A stretch of DNA of 64,000 nt from CAWHNT01 sp963830775 (GTDB lineage: Bacteria > Pseudomonadota > Alphaproteobacteria > Geminicoccales > Geminicoccaceae): NCBI GenBank assembly GCA_963830775.1, contig CAWHNT010000022.1, forward strand, positions 62,001-126,000. Direction: 5' to 3'. A program made the translations under genes and the position numbers. This document shows, one piece after another, positions 55,639 to 63,414 of the stretch (position 1 is its first letter; every line of letters begins with the position of its first letter). A model generated the notes under the pieces. It was not told the DNA's origin. It worked only from the letters and a program-made list of their open reading frames with translations, and made no database searches.

Positions 55639-57816
55639 GTGCCCGGAACAGCCTACGGCAGGGTGGGAGACCGGCTCCTCCCGCCGCCCGAGCACGGCCG
55701 ACCATCCCCAGCGGTGGCACTCGACCTGGCGTGGGCGTTCCAGATGGTGCGGCGCCGGCTGTGGCTGGCGGTGGGGATCACGGTCGGGCTCACCGCCCTC
55801 GTGGCGCTGGCCGTCGGTCTGCTGCCCGACCGCTGGACGGCCGAGGCGCTCGTCGTGCTCAACGCCCGGCCTGCGAAGATCGCCTCGCTGCAGTCGCCGA
55901 CCGAGAGCCTGCTGTCGCGAACCGACGCCGATCTCTCCGTGGTGCGGACGGAGACCGAGATCATCACCTCCGACGGCCTCCTGCGCACGACGGCGGAGCG
56001 CCTGGGCCTCGCCACCGACGCGGCGTTCGTGGGCAAGAGGCAGGGCGACGGTCTGCTCGGCCGGATCACCTCATCGCTCGGACAGTCCAGGCAGGACGAC
56101 GCAAGAGAGGAGACCGCAGCGCTCAGCCGGGCCGTGGAGCGGCTCGGGCGATCGGTGGAGGTCGTGAACGAGGGCGGCTCCTACGCCATCCGCATCCGCG
56201 CCCAGAGCCGTGATCCCGAGCTCTCGGCCAGGATCGCGAACACGCTGGCCGAGGTCTATCTCGAGAGCCAGCAGGCCCAGCAGTCCACGGCCCGGAAGGC
56301 TGCCTCGGACTGGCTGGCGGCCCGCCTGCGCGAGCTGCGCGGGGCGACGCTCGCGGCCGACAACGCGCTCGAGCAGTACCGGACCACGCACCAGCTGGGC
56401 CGGGCCGACCGGCCGAGCCTGATCGAGACCATGCTGGCCCAGGTCAATGCCGAGCTGGTGCGGGCGAACACGAGGCTCGCCCGGGCGCGCGCCAACCTCG
56501 CCGAAGCCGAGGCCGTGCAGCGCAAGCAGGACGACGTGGCGGCCGCGAACTCGGTCCTGGCCTCGCCGACGATCCAGACCCTGCGCGAGCAGGAGGCGGA
56601 GATCCTGGTCAGGCGCGGTGCCCTCATGAAGCAATATGGGCCCCGCTACCCGGAGGTTGCCTCGATCGACGCCGAGCTCGAGGCAATCGGCGCCAAGCTC
56701 AACCTCGAGGTGCAGCGGATCATCGCCGGCATGCGCAGCGAGGTGAACGCGACCCGGGGCGAGGTCGAGAACCTGGAGCGCCAGCTGGCCCAGCTGGAGG
56801 AGCGGATCGCCAGACAGGCCGCGGCCCAGGTGGAGCTCGCCGACCTCGAGCGCGAGGCGCAGGCGAGCCGCGAGGTCTACGGCCAGTTCCTGGAGCAGTT
56901 CAACGCGACCCTGGCGCAGGAGGCCGGCCAGCAGCCTGATGCCCGCCTCGTGGCGCCGGCCCGGCCGCCGCTCGAGCCCTCCGGGCCACGGCGCAGGCTC
57001 CTGGTGGCAGGGGCGGCCGTGGGTGCCGGTGGGGTGGGCGTGCTGACCGCGCTGCTGTTGGGTGGACTCCTGCGCGGCGGCTTCGGCGGCCCGCGGCCGC
57101 TCGAGGAGGCGACCGGCCTGCCCGTGCTCGAGATCGTCCCCGAGCTGGACCGCCGGCAGCTCGCCGAGCTGTTCGGCCCGGCCACCACCGGAGCTGCAAG
57201 CCCGATCCGCGGTCTGGCGTTCGCGCTGCAGGCGCGGCTGGCGCCTGGCCGCGGCCGCGTGCTGCTCCTGACCTCCTCGGTGCCCGGGGAAGGCAAGTCG
57301 CTGCTGGCACTGGGCCTCGGCCGGGCGGCTGCCCTGAGCGGCCGACGGGTCATCGTCGTCGAGCTCGACTTCTGGCGGCCGTCGCTCACGCAGCTGGCGT
57401 CCAGCCTGCCGCTCGAGCCCTGCGGCCGGAGCCTGGCCGGCTCACCCATCAGGATCGACCGCACGAGCGGCCTCGCCATCGCCTGCACCGACCTGCCGCC
57501 GCCCGAGGCCGAGCGGTCGATGGCGGTACGGGAACTCCTGACCGCCCTCGACCCCCTGCGCGAGGCCTACGACCTGATCCTTCTCGACGGCCCCCCCGTC
57601 CTCTCCGTGCCGGACGTGCTGCCCGCTGCCGCCGAGGCCGACGGCACCCTGCTCGTGGTCCGCTTCGAAGGTCCGGACCGCGACACGGTCCAGACCAGCC
57701 TGGAACGCCTGGCCGGCGTCGGCGCCAGCGTCCTCGGCACCGTGCTCTCCCGCGTGAAGCCACGGCACTATCGCCGCTACGGCTACCGCGTCCTCCCCTA
57801 CAGCCTCGCAAGCTGA
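55639..57816 (+). CDS. second Wzc/ExoP-like chain-length protein with modified kinase motifs
   Basis: 725 residues. Wzz domain with first membrane span (RRLWLAVGITVGLTALVALAV), periplasmic coiled coil (about 230-420), second span (LLVAGAAVGAGGVGVLTALL), then a nucleotide-binding domain: Walker A SSVPGEGKS, Walker A-prime VIVVELDFWRP (Glu where Asp is usual) and Walker B LILLDGPPVLSVPD. The tail has only four spaced tyrosines (RHYRRYGYRVLPYSLAS) rather than a dense cluster. GTG 55639 follows GGGGAGGGG. Kinase activity may be reduced relative to the copy at 15.8 kb. Confidence 0.88.
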   Translation: MPGTAYGRVGDRLLPPPEHGRPSPAVALDLAWAFQMVRRRLWLAVGITVGLTALVALAVGLLPDRWTAEALVVLNARPAKIASLQSPTESLLSRTDADLSVVRTETEIITSDGLLRTTAERLGLATDAAFVGKRQGDGLLGRITSSLGQSRQDDAREETAALSRAVERLGRSVEVVNEGGSYAIRIRAQSRDPELSARIANTLAEVYLESQQAQQSTARKAASDWLAARLRELRGATLAADNALEQYRTTHQLGRADRPSLIETMLAQVNAELVRANTRLARARANLAEAEAVQRKQDDVAAANSVLASPTIQTLREQEAEILVRRGALMKQYGPRYPEVASIDAELEAIGAKLNLEVQRIIAGMRSEVNATRGEVENLERQLAQLEERIARQAAAQVELADLEREAQASREVYGQFLEQFNATLAQEAGQQPDARLVAPARPPLEPSGPRRRLLVAGAAVGAGGVGVLTALLLGGLLRGGFGGPRPLEEATGLPVLEIVPELDRRQLAELFGPATTGAASPIRGLAFALQARLAPGRGRVLLLTSSVPGEGKSLLALGLGRAAALSGRRVIVVELDFWRPSLTQLASSLPLEPCGRSLAGSPIRIDRTSGLAIACTDLPPPEAERSMAVRELLTALDPLREAYDLILLDGPPVLSVPDVLPAAAEADGTLLVVRFEGPDRDTVQTSLERLAGVGASVLGTVLSRVKPRHYRRYGYRVLPYSLAS

Positions 57817-57853
57817 GGAAGCCCCGTGCCTGCCCCTCCGCTGTTGCGCCCAT

Positions 57854-58107
57854 TCAGGCGGCAATCATCCCAAGGCTGACGGCCGGGGCAAGCTCGACCT
57901 GCCAGCGCAAGCGGTAGCTCGCGAGCACCCGCAAAGGGGGCCATGCCTCGACTGGCAAGGAGGTCAGCAGCATCAGGTAGCCGGCCATCAGGGTGGCGGC
58001 CTCGGACGCCCGGTAATCCCAATGGCCGGCGTTGCGCCGTGCCCGCTCCCGCGCACGCTGGGCTGCCTCGGGCTCGAGCGGGAGGATGACCAGCCGCGCT
58101 GGCGCCC
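57854..58107 (-). pseudogene. IS4-family transposase, C-terminal fragment
   Basis: About 84 residues: ARLVILPLEPEAAQRARERA, AATLMAGYLMLLTSLPVEAW and VLASYRLRWQVELA. The YRLRWQVEL motif is the conserved Y-(2)-R-(3)-E region that supplies the last acidic residue of the IS4 catalytic triad. The rest of the C-terminus is missing; the frame ends PAVSLGMIAA. It lies 38 bases after the end of the second wzc-like gene, so the insertion just missed that gene. Confidence 0.75.
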
Positions 58108-59195
58108 CTACTGAATCGACTGAGACGCTTGATACCCGCGCCTGACCTTCTCGATGATGCCGTCCGGCTCGGCGGTCCAGACGAAGGGTTTGGGGTCGGT
58201 GTTGTGCTTGCGAGGTAGCGGTTGATCGCGGCCTGGAGGTCGACCAGCGAGCCGAAGCTGCCACGCCGGAGGCGGCGCTTGGTCAGCACGGCGAAGAAGC
58301 CCTCGACCGCATTGAGCCAGGAGCAGGAGGTGGGGGTGAAGTGGAAGGTCCAGCGCGGGTGCCGCTCCAGCCAGGCCCGGACCTTCGGGTGCTTGTGGGC
58401 CGCATAGTTGTCGAGGACGACATGGATCAGCTTGCCGGCCGGGACCGCCGCCTCGACGGCGTTGAGGAAGCGGATGAACTCCTGGTGCCGGTGGCGCTGC
58501 ATGCAGCGGCCGAGCACCGTGCCATCCAGGACGTTCAGCGCCGCGAACAGGGTCGTGGTGCCGTGGCGGATATAGTCGTGGGTCATGGTGGCGGGCTGGC
58601 CCGCCTTCATCGGCAGGCCGGGCTGCGTGCGGTCGAGCGCTTGGATCTGGCTCTTCTCGTCGACCGAGAGCACCAGGCGTGCGCCGGCGGGCTCATGTAG
58701 AGCCCGACGATGTCGCGCAGCTTGGCGATGAACTCGGGGTCCCTGGAGAGCTTGAAGGTCCGCACCCGGTGCGGCACGAGCCCGTGCGCCTTCCAGATCG
58801 CCTGCACCGAGCCCAGGCTGATGCCCACGGCCTCGGCCATCGCCCGCCCGGTCCAGTGCGTGGCCTCGCCGGGCGGCGCGCTCGCGGGTGAGCTCGACCA
58901 CCCGCTCCACGGTCGCCTCCGGCAGGGGCGGCGTGCCGGGCGGCCGGGTCTTGTCGCGCAGGAGCCCGTCCACGCCCTCGGCCATGAACCGCTCCTGCCA
59001 GCGCCAGACGCAAGGCTTGGAGACCCCGGCCCGGCGCATGATCGCGTCCGTGCCCAGCCCCTCGGCCGTGGCCAGGATGATCTCGGCCCGCCAGACATGC
59101 TTCTGCGGGCTGTTGCGATCGGCCACGACCGCCTCCAGGCGGGCACGGTCGGCGGCCGAGACCTCGACGGTGATCCCTTCGCGCATCCAGACCAT
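58108..59195 (-). pseudogene. IS630-family transposase, three frameshifts
   Basis: Segments in order: helix-turn-helix RAEIILATAEGLGTDAIMRR; GEATHWTGRAMAEAVGISLG and RDPEFIAKLRDIVGLYM in a second frame; SVDEKSQIQALDRTQPGLP (first Asp), HVVLDNYAAHKHPKVRAW (second Asp) and FTPTSCSWLNAVEGFFAVLT (Glu) back in the first; finally HNTDPKPFVWTAEPDGII and VRRGYQASQSIQ in another frame, stopping at 58108. The DDE residues are all kept. Frame breaks near 58875, 58690 and 58215. The stop codon adjoins a TA dinucleotide, the usual target of this family. Confidence 0.8.
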
Positions 59196-59560
59196 GTGGG
59201 GTCGATGGCGGCGGATGGGAACCATCCGTCTTGGTTGATCCACTCTCATGTCCCTTTTCCAGGGCGTAAGACATGAGCGTTCGTCTCCCGATCAGCTCGG
59301 CAGTAAGTGCTTGGCTGAAGGTCGCGCATGGCCGGAGACGGCGCTGAAGACGACGGTCGAGGAAACTCTGATACGCGGGTTGGCTACCGCAGGACCCTGT
59401 TCCGTCTCGGGGCTGCCTCGGTCTAGGAGCGGACGTCGGTGACCTGTCCCATAGTGGTGCGCGAGGGTTCCCCTCCGTGCGCCGCCCCCGGCCATGCGCG
59501 ATCCTGTTCAGATGTGGATGCTGCCGTTCTCCTTGCTGATGGTCTTGGTCGATGATCGGC

Positions 59561-60682
59561 TCAGGCGGCAGCCTCCTTGGGCTGGACCTGGCATGCGATC
59601 GCCCAGGCGAAGGCCGCCATCTCGCGGGCGACCGCGGTAGTGACCACGTTGACGTTCTTGCCGGCAGCCACAAGCCGCCGGAAGCGGGCGCAGAGCCGGA
59701 CCTGAGCCTTCCAGGCGATTGCCCGCACCGCTTCCGGCACATCATCAAGGCGAGCCTGGATCGGGCTCGTCACCCGGGCCGGGAAGCGGTAGCTCCAGGC
59801 TCCCTCGACCAGCACCCGCCGCGCTCGGCCGTTCCCGGCCTTGGTAATGCCGCCACGCTCGACCTTGGCGCCGCTCGAATGCTCGGATGGCACCAGACCC
59901 AGCCAAGCCATGAGCTGCCGGGGGGTGGTGAAGCGGCGGAAGTCCCCGACCTCGGCCACCAGCACCACGGCGGACAGGAACGCGACGCCGCGCATCGCCT
60001 GCAGGGCGGTGACCACCGGCGCCATCAACCAGTCCGGCACCAGTTCCCTGATCTGCTGGCCCAGACGGTCGCGGCGGCGCTCGGCCTCTTCGATCGTATC
60101 GATCTGCTCCTGCAGCACGATCTGCTGGGCGGGATGGGCGAAGCGGAGCCCGGCCAGCCAGCGCCGGTGCGCCGGCGACCAGGTCTTGCGGCCGGTGAAC
60201 ACCCGCTCGTGGCGCAAGAGAAAGCCCTGGAGCTGCTGCCGCGCCCGGCGCACCGCCTCCATGGCAGCCGTGCGCGCCCGGACCAGGTCGCGCATCGCCT
60301 CATGCACCGGATCGGGAATCCACACGGCAGTCAGCTCGCCGGCACGATGCAGCCGGGCCAGCGCGACTGCATCGCGCCGGTTCGTCTTCACCCGGTCGCC
60401 GGGCCTGCGGGGGACCAGCGAGGGCGCCACCACCGTGCAGTCGTGGCCAAGAGCGGTGACCTGCCGCTGCAAGCCGTAGCCACACGGGCCGGCCTCGTAG
60501 CAGACCTTGAGCCTGCCGTGCTTGTCGGCCAGCCGCTCGATCAGGCGCCGCACGGCCTCGGGCTGGTTGGCAATCTCACCATGGAACCGCACCTCGCCCT
60601 CGCGTCCGGGCTCCGCCACCGCCACCGCGATCTTGGCCTTGTGCGTATCCAGCCCGACGCACACCGTCCTATCCTCTCCCAC
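59561..60682 (-). CDS. IS110-family transposase (RuvC-like DEDD plus serine domain)
   Basis: 373 residues, intact. N-terminal DEDD domain: VGLDTHKAKIAVAV (Asp12), YEAGPCGYGLQRQV (Glu) and KTNRRDAVALARL (Asp pair). A coiled linker (about 130-220) is followed by the C-terminal Tnp_20 domain, VVTALQAMRGVAFLSAVVLV, TPRQLMAWLGLVPSEHSSG (catalytic serine region) and AGNGRARRVLVEGAW. GTG at 60682 is preferred because GGGAG lies 8 bases before it; the earlier GTG at 60712 is inside a hairpin. The gene is undamaged, so the element may be active. Confidence 0.93.
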   Translation of the reverse strand: MGEDRTVCVGLDTHKAKIAVAVAEPGREGEVRFHGEIANQPEAVRRLIERLADKHGRLKVCYEAGPCGYGLQRQVTALGHDCTVVAPSLVPRRPGDRVKTNRRDAVALARLHRAGELTAVWIPDPVHEAMRDLVRARTAAMEAVRRARQQLQGFLLRHERVFTGRKTWSPAHRRWLAGLRFAHPAQQIVLQEQIDTIEEAERRRDRLGQQIRELVPDWLMAPVVTALQAMRGVAFLSAVVLVAEVGDFRRFTTPRQLMAWLGLVPSEHSSGAKVERGGITKAGNGRARRVLVEGAWSYRFPARVTSPIQARLDDVPEAVRAIAWKAQVRLCARFRRLVAAGKNVNVVTTAVAREMAAFAWAIACQVQPKEAAA

Positions 60683-60708
60683 GGCTCGTCTCCCATGTCT
60701 GAGGTTCG

Positions 60709-60790
60709 GCACCGGCCGATCCGGTGCAATCCTCGTCCAACGACATGATCAGAGACGAGCCACCCCAATCCACGACAGGGACATGGGGTC
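60709..60790 (-). ncRNA. possible bridge-RNA region upstream of the IS110 transposase
   Basis: The non-coding leader between the element end and the transposase gene holds two hairpins: GCACCGG-loop5-CCGGTGC (60709-60727) and CTCGTC-loop16-GACGAG (60732-60759). IS110-group elements encode a structured bridge RNA in this position whose internal loops pair with target and donor DNA. Hairpin presence is seen; that it is a bridge RNA is inference, and the leader (about 105 bases) is shorter than in IS621. Confidence 0.3.
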
Positions 60791-60794
60791 TAGG

Positions 60795-61531
60795 TCACCA
60801 CCACCGGGCGGTCGGCCGGCTTCTCCCGCGTCGCCTGCTGACATAAGAAAGCCGGTCGACAGGCTATCCGGTATGATCGGCAAGCCAGGATAGTTGGCGG
60901 TGGCGCGCCGAGGAAGTCGGCCCCGCCCGCAATCACCAGCGCCAGATCGTCGGCATGGGCATGACCGCGGTCGGCGATGCATATTTCGCCCGGCCGAACC
61001 CCACCACGAGCGAGACGCTCCGGCCCGCTGCGCCCGGTGACCACTACCACCCGAAAGCGCTGAGCAGTGCGATCGAAAACGGTATGCACGAGCCAGTAGT
61101 CACGCTTGTCGCCCGGTGGCACCACCTCGGTGGCGCCGACCACGACCAATTAGGGTTCCCACGCGATCAAGGAGCGCGTGGGGTAGGCGGCCGTTGCTCG
61201 CCGGGATCAGTCGCCACCTCTGGGTAGCGCTCGGTCAGGAGCGCGGCGGCAGCGCGTCTAGCCGGTCGGCGCTGGCCCGCAAGTGGTTGAGAACGGCGAC
61301 GCCCGACATCGCCGCCCGCACTTGGGTAGCAGCCCAGGCCACAGGTGCGCGCAACGATAGGAGCCCCAGCACATACGCAAGACACAACCGAAGCAGCTCT
61401 GCCGCTAAACGGACCCGTCGCTGCCGCAGCATAGCTCCGCACGAGCGTGCCCTCGCCTCCAGATCCCCTACCTGCCCGAGCTGCGCGATCCGCGCCTACC
61501 AGGCTGCATCGTCCTTCACCGGCGTCAGCAT
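60795..61531 (-). pseudogene. IS4-family transposase, N-terminal part, frameshifted
   Basis: From ATG 61531: MLTPVKDDAAW, an in-frame stop, ARIAQLGQVGDLEARARSCG, then LRQRRVRLAAELLRLCLAYV and LSLRAPVAWAATQVRAAMSG, then a break. Further on: VVGATEVVPPGDKRDYWLVH (DATVVVPPG-type first Asp region, here altered), VRPGEICIADRGHAHADDLA (second Asp in ADRG) and GGADFLG. These match the IS4-type transposases of high-GC alphaproteobacteria. At least three defects make it inactive regardless of the later insertions. Confidence 0.7.
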
Positions 61532-61601
61532 GAGAACGATGCATCACGCCTGCGCGCTGCGCGCCGCCTAGAACTAAAGTTAGCGCCTATGGGCTGGCTC
61601 G

Positions 61602-61787
61602 GAGGCCGGAGACGAGACCCACGGGCTCGAGCGCAACCATGTCCGCCAGCGGCACTGGCTGGCTCGGTTCCGCCGCCGCTCCATCGTGGTCTCCAAGGCC
61701 ACGCGCATGGTCGACGCCTCGATCGCTCCGTTCGACTGCTTCGGCGGCAAGGGGAGGATCGGAGAGCTCACATCTATGCTCGCCTGA
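61602..61787 (+). pseudogene. IS1-family transposase C-terminal remnant
   Basis: About 61 codons: ETHGLERNHVRQRHWLARFR, RRSIVVSKATRMVDASIAPF and DCFGGKGRIGELTSMLA, then a stop. The pattern E-x-N-x-x-R-Q-R-H-W-x-A-R-F-R-R-R followed by VSKxxxMVDxxIA is the end of IS1/InsB-like transposases. Nothing of the N-terminal catalytic part was found nearby. It lies on the plus strand, opposite to the adjoining IS4 remains. Confidence 0.5.
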
Positions 61788-62834
61788 GATTCTCCGGCGG
61801 CACGTTCGTGCGATGCAGCAGGGCAGCAAGTAGAGCGACCGCAGCACCTGACCTCGAGATCTGCTCAACGGGATGGATGAACAGCTCGATCCCCGTGTCG
61901 TAGCCGACGGCAGGTTCTTCTAGTATCTCCTGGAACGGGCGACGATCGCCTGTGTATGGTCGCGGAGCCCTCGGCACCGACCCACGCGTGGCACACCGAT
62001 CCCGGAATGGGCTCACAGGCTCACCGTCACACGGGAAGGTGGCAGGCCTTCGAAGCAAGCGGGTGGCAGGCCGGCGATGGGGCGCTTGTCTGGACAACAC
62101 CACATTGCACTTTCCGTGCAGAGGCCCGCGGCTAAGTGCACCTTTTCCCGTCCGAGCCCGGCGGCCTGAGCCACATAGACCCTACTAGCCGCACCAGGTC
62201 CGAGAGCTTGCACCTGAGGCCCCATGCCCGCGACCAGCATCTCGCGCGCCGCAGCCGGCACTGGACAAAGGTTCGGCCTGGCTCGAGCAGGCCACCAAGC
62301 GCGCCTCAGCTTGTAAAGTCACCCGCAGTGCTTGGGTCAACAGATTAGCGCGGGTTGGGCGTGGCGCTTCCCCACCAGCAGCGTTCGGGTAATCAGCCGA
62401 CGAGCTTCAATTCCCGTACTGTCCGCGGGATGTTGGAGGCTGACGGCATCGGGCTCTGCACGACGCTGATCGACTGTCACATGTCTTCAACTTCCGCTTG
62501 GCTTCAGGACGCCTGGAGCAGATCGGCGCGGTGTGTTCCGTCCAGCGGGGATCAGCCGGAAAGCGTCGGCGGGGTCGGTCATGGCGAGGGGACGGAGATC
62601 GGGTGCAGCGTCCGCCTGGAGGCCGCGCAGGGTCAACGGGGCAGGAATTGGCCCGTCCGCGATCCGCAGCGGTTGCCGGGCACCGGCAGTGTCGCCTGGC
62701 CATCATGGCCCCGATCGAGCCGTGAGGTGACCGTGCGGACGCGCAGCAGGCCAAGTCTCCTCGAAGATGGCCCTCTGTGCTCTCGCCAGGTCGGCCGGCG
62801 CCTCTGGTGGGTGAAGCGCGGGTCCGGGCTTGGC
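61788..62834. other. gene-poor stretch of about 1 kb next to the insertion-sequence cluster
   Basis: No convincing gene on either strand. Open frames are short, lack ribosome sites and show no recognisable motif. One minus-strand stretch (61790-61935) reads like protein (FQEILEEPAVGYDTGIELFI) and another (about 62500-62640) reads ADAFRLIPAGRNTPRRSAPG; both may be remains of old genes. Base composition is more mixed than in the flanking coding DNA. No tRNA, CRISPR or repeat array was seen. Confidence 0.5.
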
Positions 62835-63242
62835 TCAGGCAGTTTCCAGCAGGCTCTCCTGGGTGGTGGGGCTGTCCAGAAGGTACATGGTGAGCTGGTG
62901 CTCGGCCTCCTCGTCGGCAGAGAAGGCGAGGTTCGCCCGCTGGTCGGTGAGCCGCATGATCGTCACCGGCATGGGGAAGCCGGCGGCGATCCCGGGCGAG
63001 CGCAGATAGGCGGCGGAACTCGGAGGCAGGTCCCTGCCGGGGTCCAGCTCGACCGCAGCACCGCCCAGCGAGATGTCGATGATCCGGCACTCCAGCGTCT
63101 CCTCGGCGATCAGCAGCTCGGCGGCGAGCCCGGTCGGGTAGCGCCGGTAGAGCCGTCGGTCGCCGAGGCTGGAAGCATCGTCCTGTGGAGGGGTGGAGCG
63201 GGCTGGCATCAAGGTCGGGGGCCGGGCAGGCAGGGGGCTCAT
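62835..63242 (-). CDS. PilZ-domain protein
   Basis: 135 residues. The cyclic-di-GMP-binding pattern is present: RRLYRRYP (RxxxR) at about 29-36 and, 25 residues later, IIDISLGGAAVEL (D/NxSxxG). The barrel continues FPMPVTIMRLTDQRANLAFS. The first 25 residues are a Pro-rich low-complexity tail; an in-frame ATG 12 codons in is an alternative start, and neither has a strong ribosome site. As a single-domain PilZ it would transmit cyclic-di-GMP signals, possibly to exopolysaccharide or motility. Confidence 0.8.
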   Translation of the reverse strand: MSPLPARPPTLMPARSTPPQDDASSLGDRRLYRRYPTGLAAELLIAEETLECRIIDISLGGAAVELDPGRDLPPSSAAYLRSPGIAAGFPMPVTIMRLTDQRANLAFSADEEAEHQLTMYLLDSPTTQESLLETA

Positions 63243-63286
63243 GGGTCGCTCGGCCTGCGCGGGTGGCGACCCGTCTTCTCTCTAGG

Positions 63287-63312
63287 CGATAATCCTGAAC
63301 ATCCGGTTATCG
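63287..63312. repeat. inverted repeat between PilZ and yebC genes
   Basis: CGATAA (63287-63292) and TTATCG (63307-63312) are perfect complements around 14 bases, in the 172-base space between the divergent genes. It could be an operator or part of the promoter; the AT content is higher than its surroundings. Confidence 0.35.
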
Positions 63313-63414
63313 GCGCCGGCCCGCGCGAGGCCGATTCCTGGGGCTCACTGGAACGCGCCGCCCCTTTGCGCTAGAGCCCGTGGCCGGAGCACTGCTTTCT
63401 TTCGCGAGCGAGCC

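Larger units (their letters stand above)
59420..60794 (-). mobile_element. complete IS110-family element
   Basis: An intact IS110-type recombinase gene is bordered by a direct repeat of GGTCTAGG at 59420-59427 and 60787-60794. Taking one copy as part of the element gives about 1367 bp, a normal length. IS110 elements make no target duplication in the DDE sense, but the two ends share a short core with the target, which fits. The 224 bases at 59196-59419 outside the element carry no gene and probably belong to the 5' end of the IS630 copy. Confidence 0.55.
57854..61531 (-). mobile_element. IS4-family element interrupted by IS630 and IS110 copies (nested elements)
   Basis: An IS4-type transposase gene is present as an N-terminal part (61531 to 60795) and a C-terminal part (58107 to 57854), both on the minus strand and in the right order, about 2.7 kb apart. 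The space is filled by an IS630 transposase (58108-59195) and a complete IS110 copy (59420-60794). N-part ends near ADRPVVVT and C-part starts GAPARLVILPLEP, nearly adjacent positions in the family. The oldest layer is IS4; the intact IS110 is the youngest. Confidence 0.65.

Noticed and set aside
58108..59420. Terminal inverted repeats of the IS630 copy
   Set aside because: Compared the inward sequence at the 58108 end with the 59196-59420 region; no matching repeat could be found by eye.
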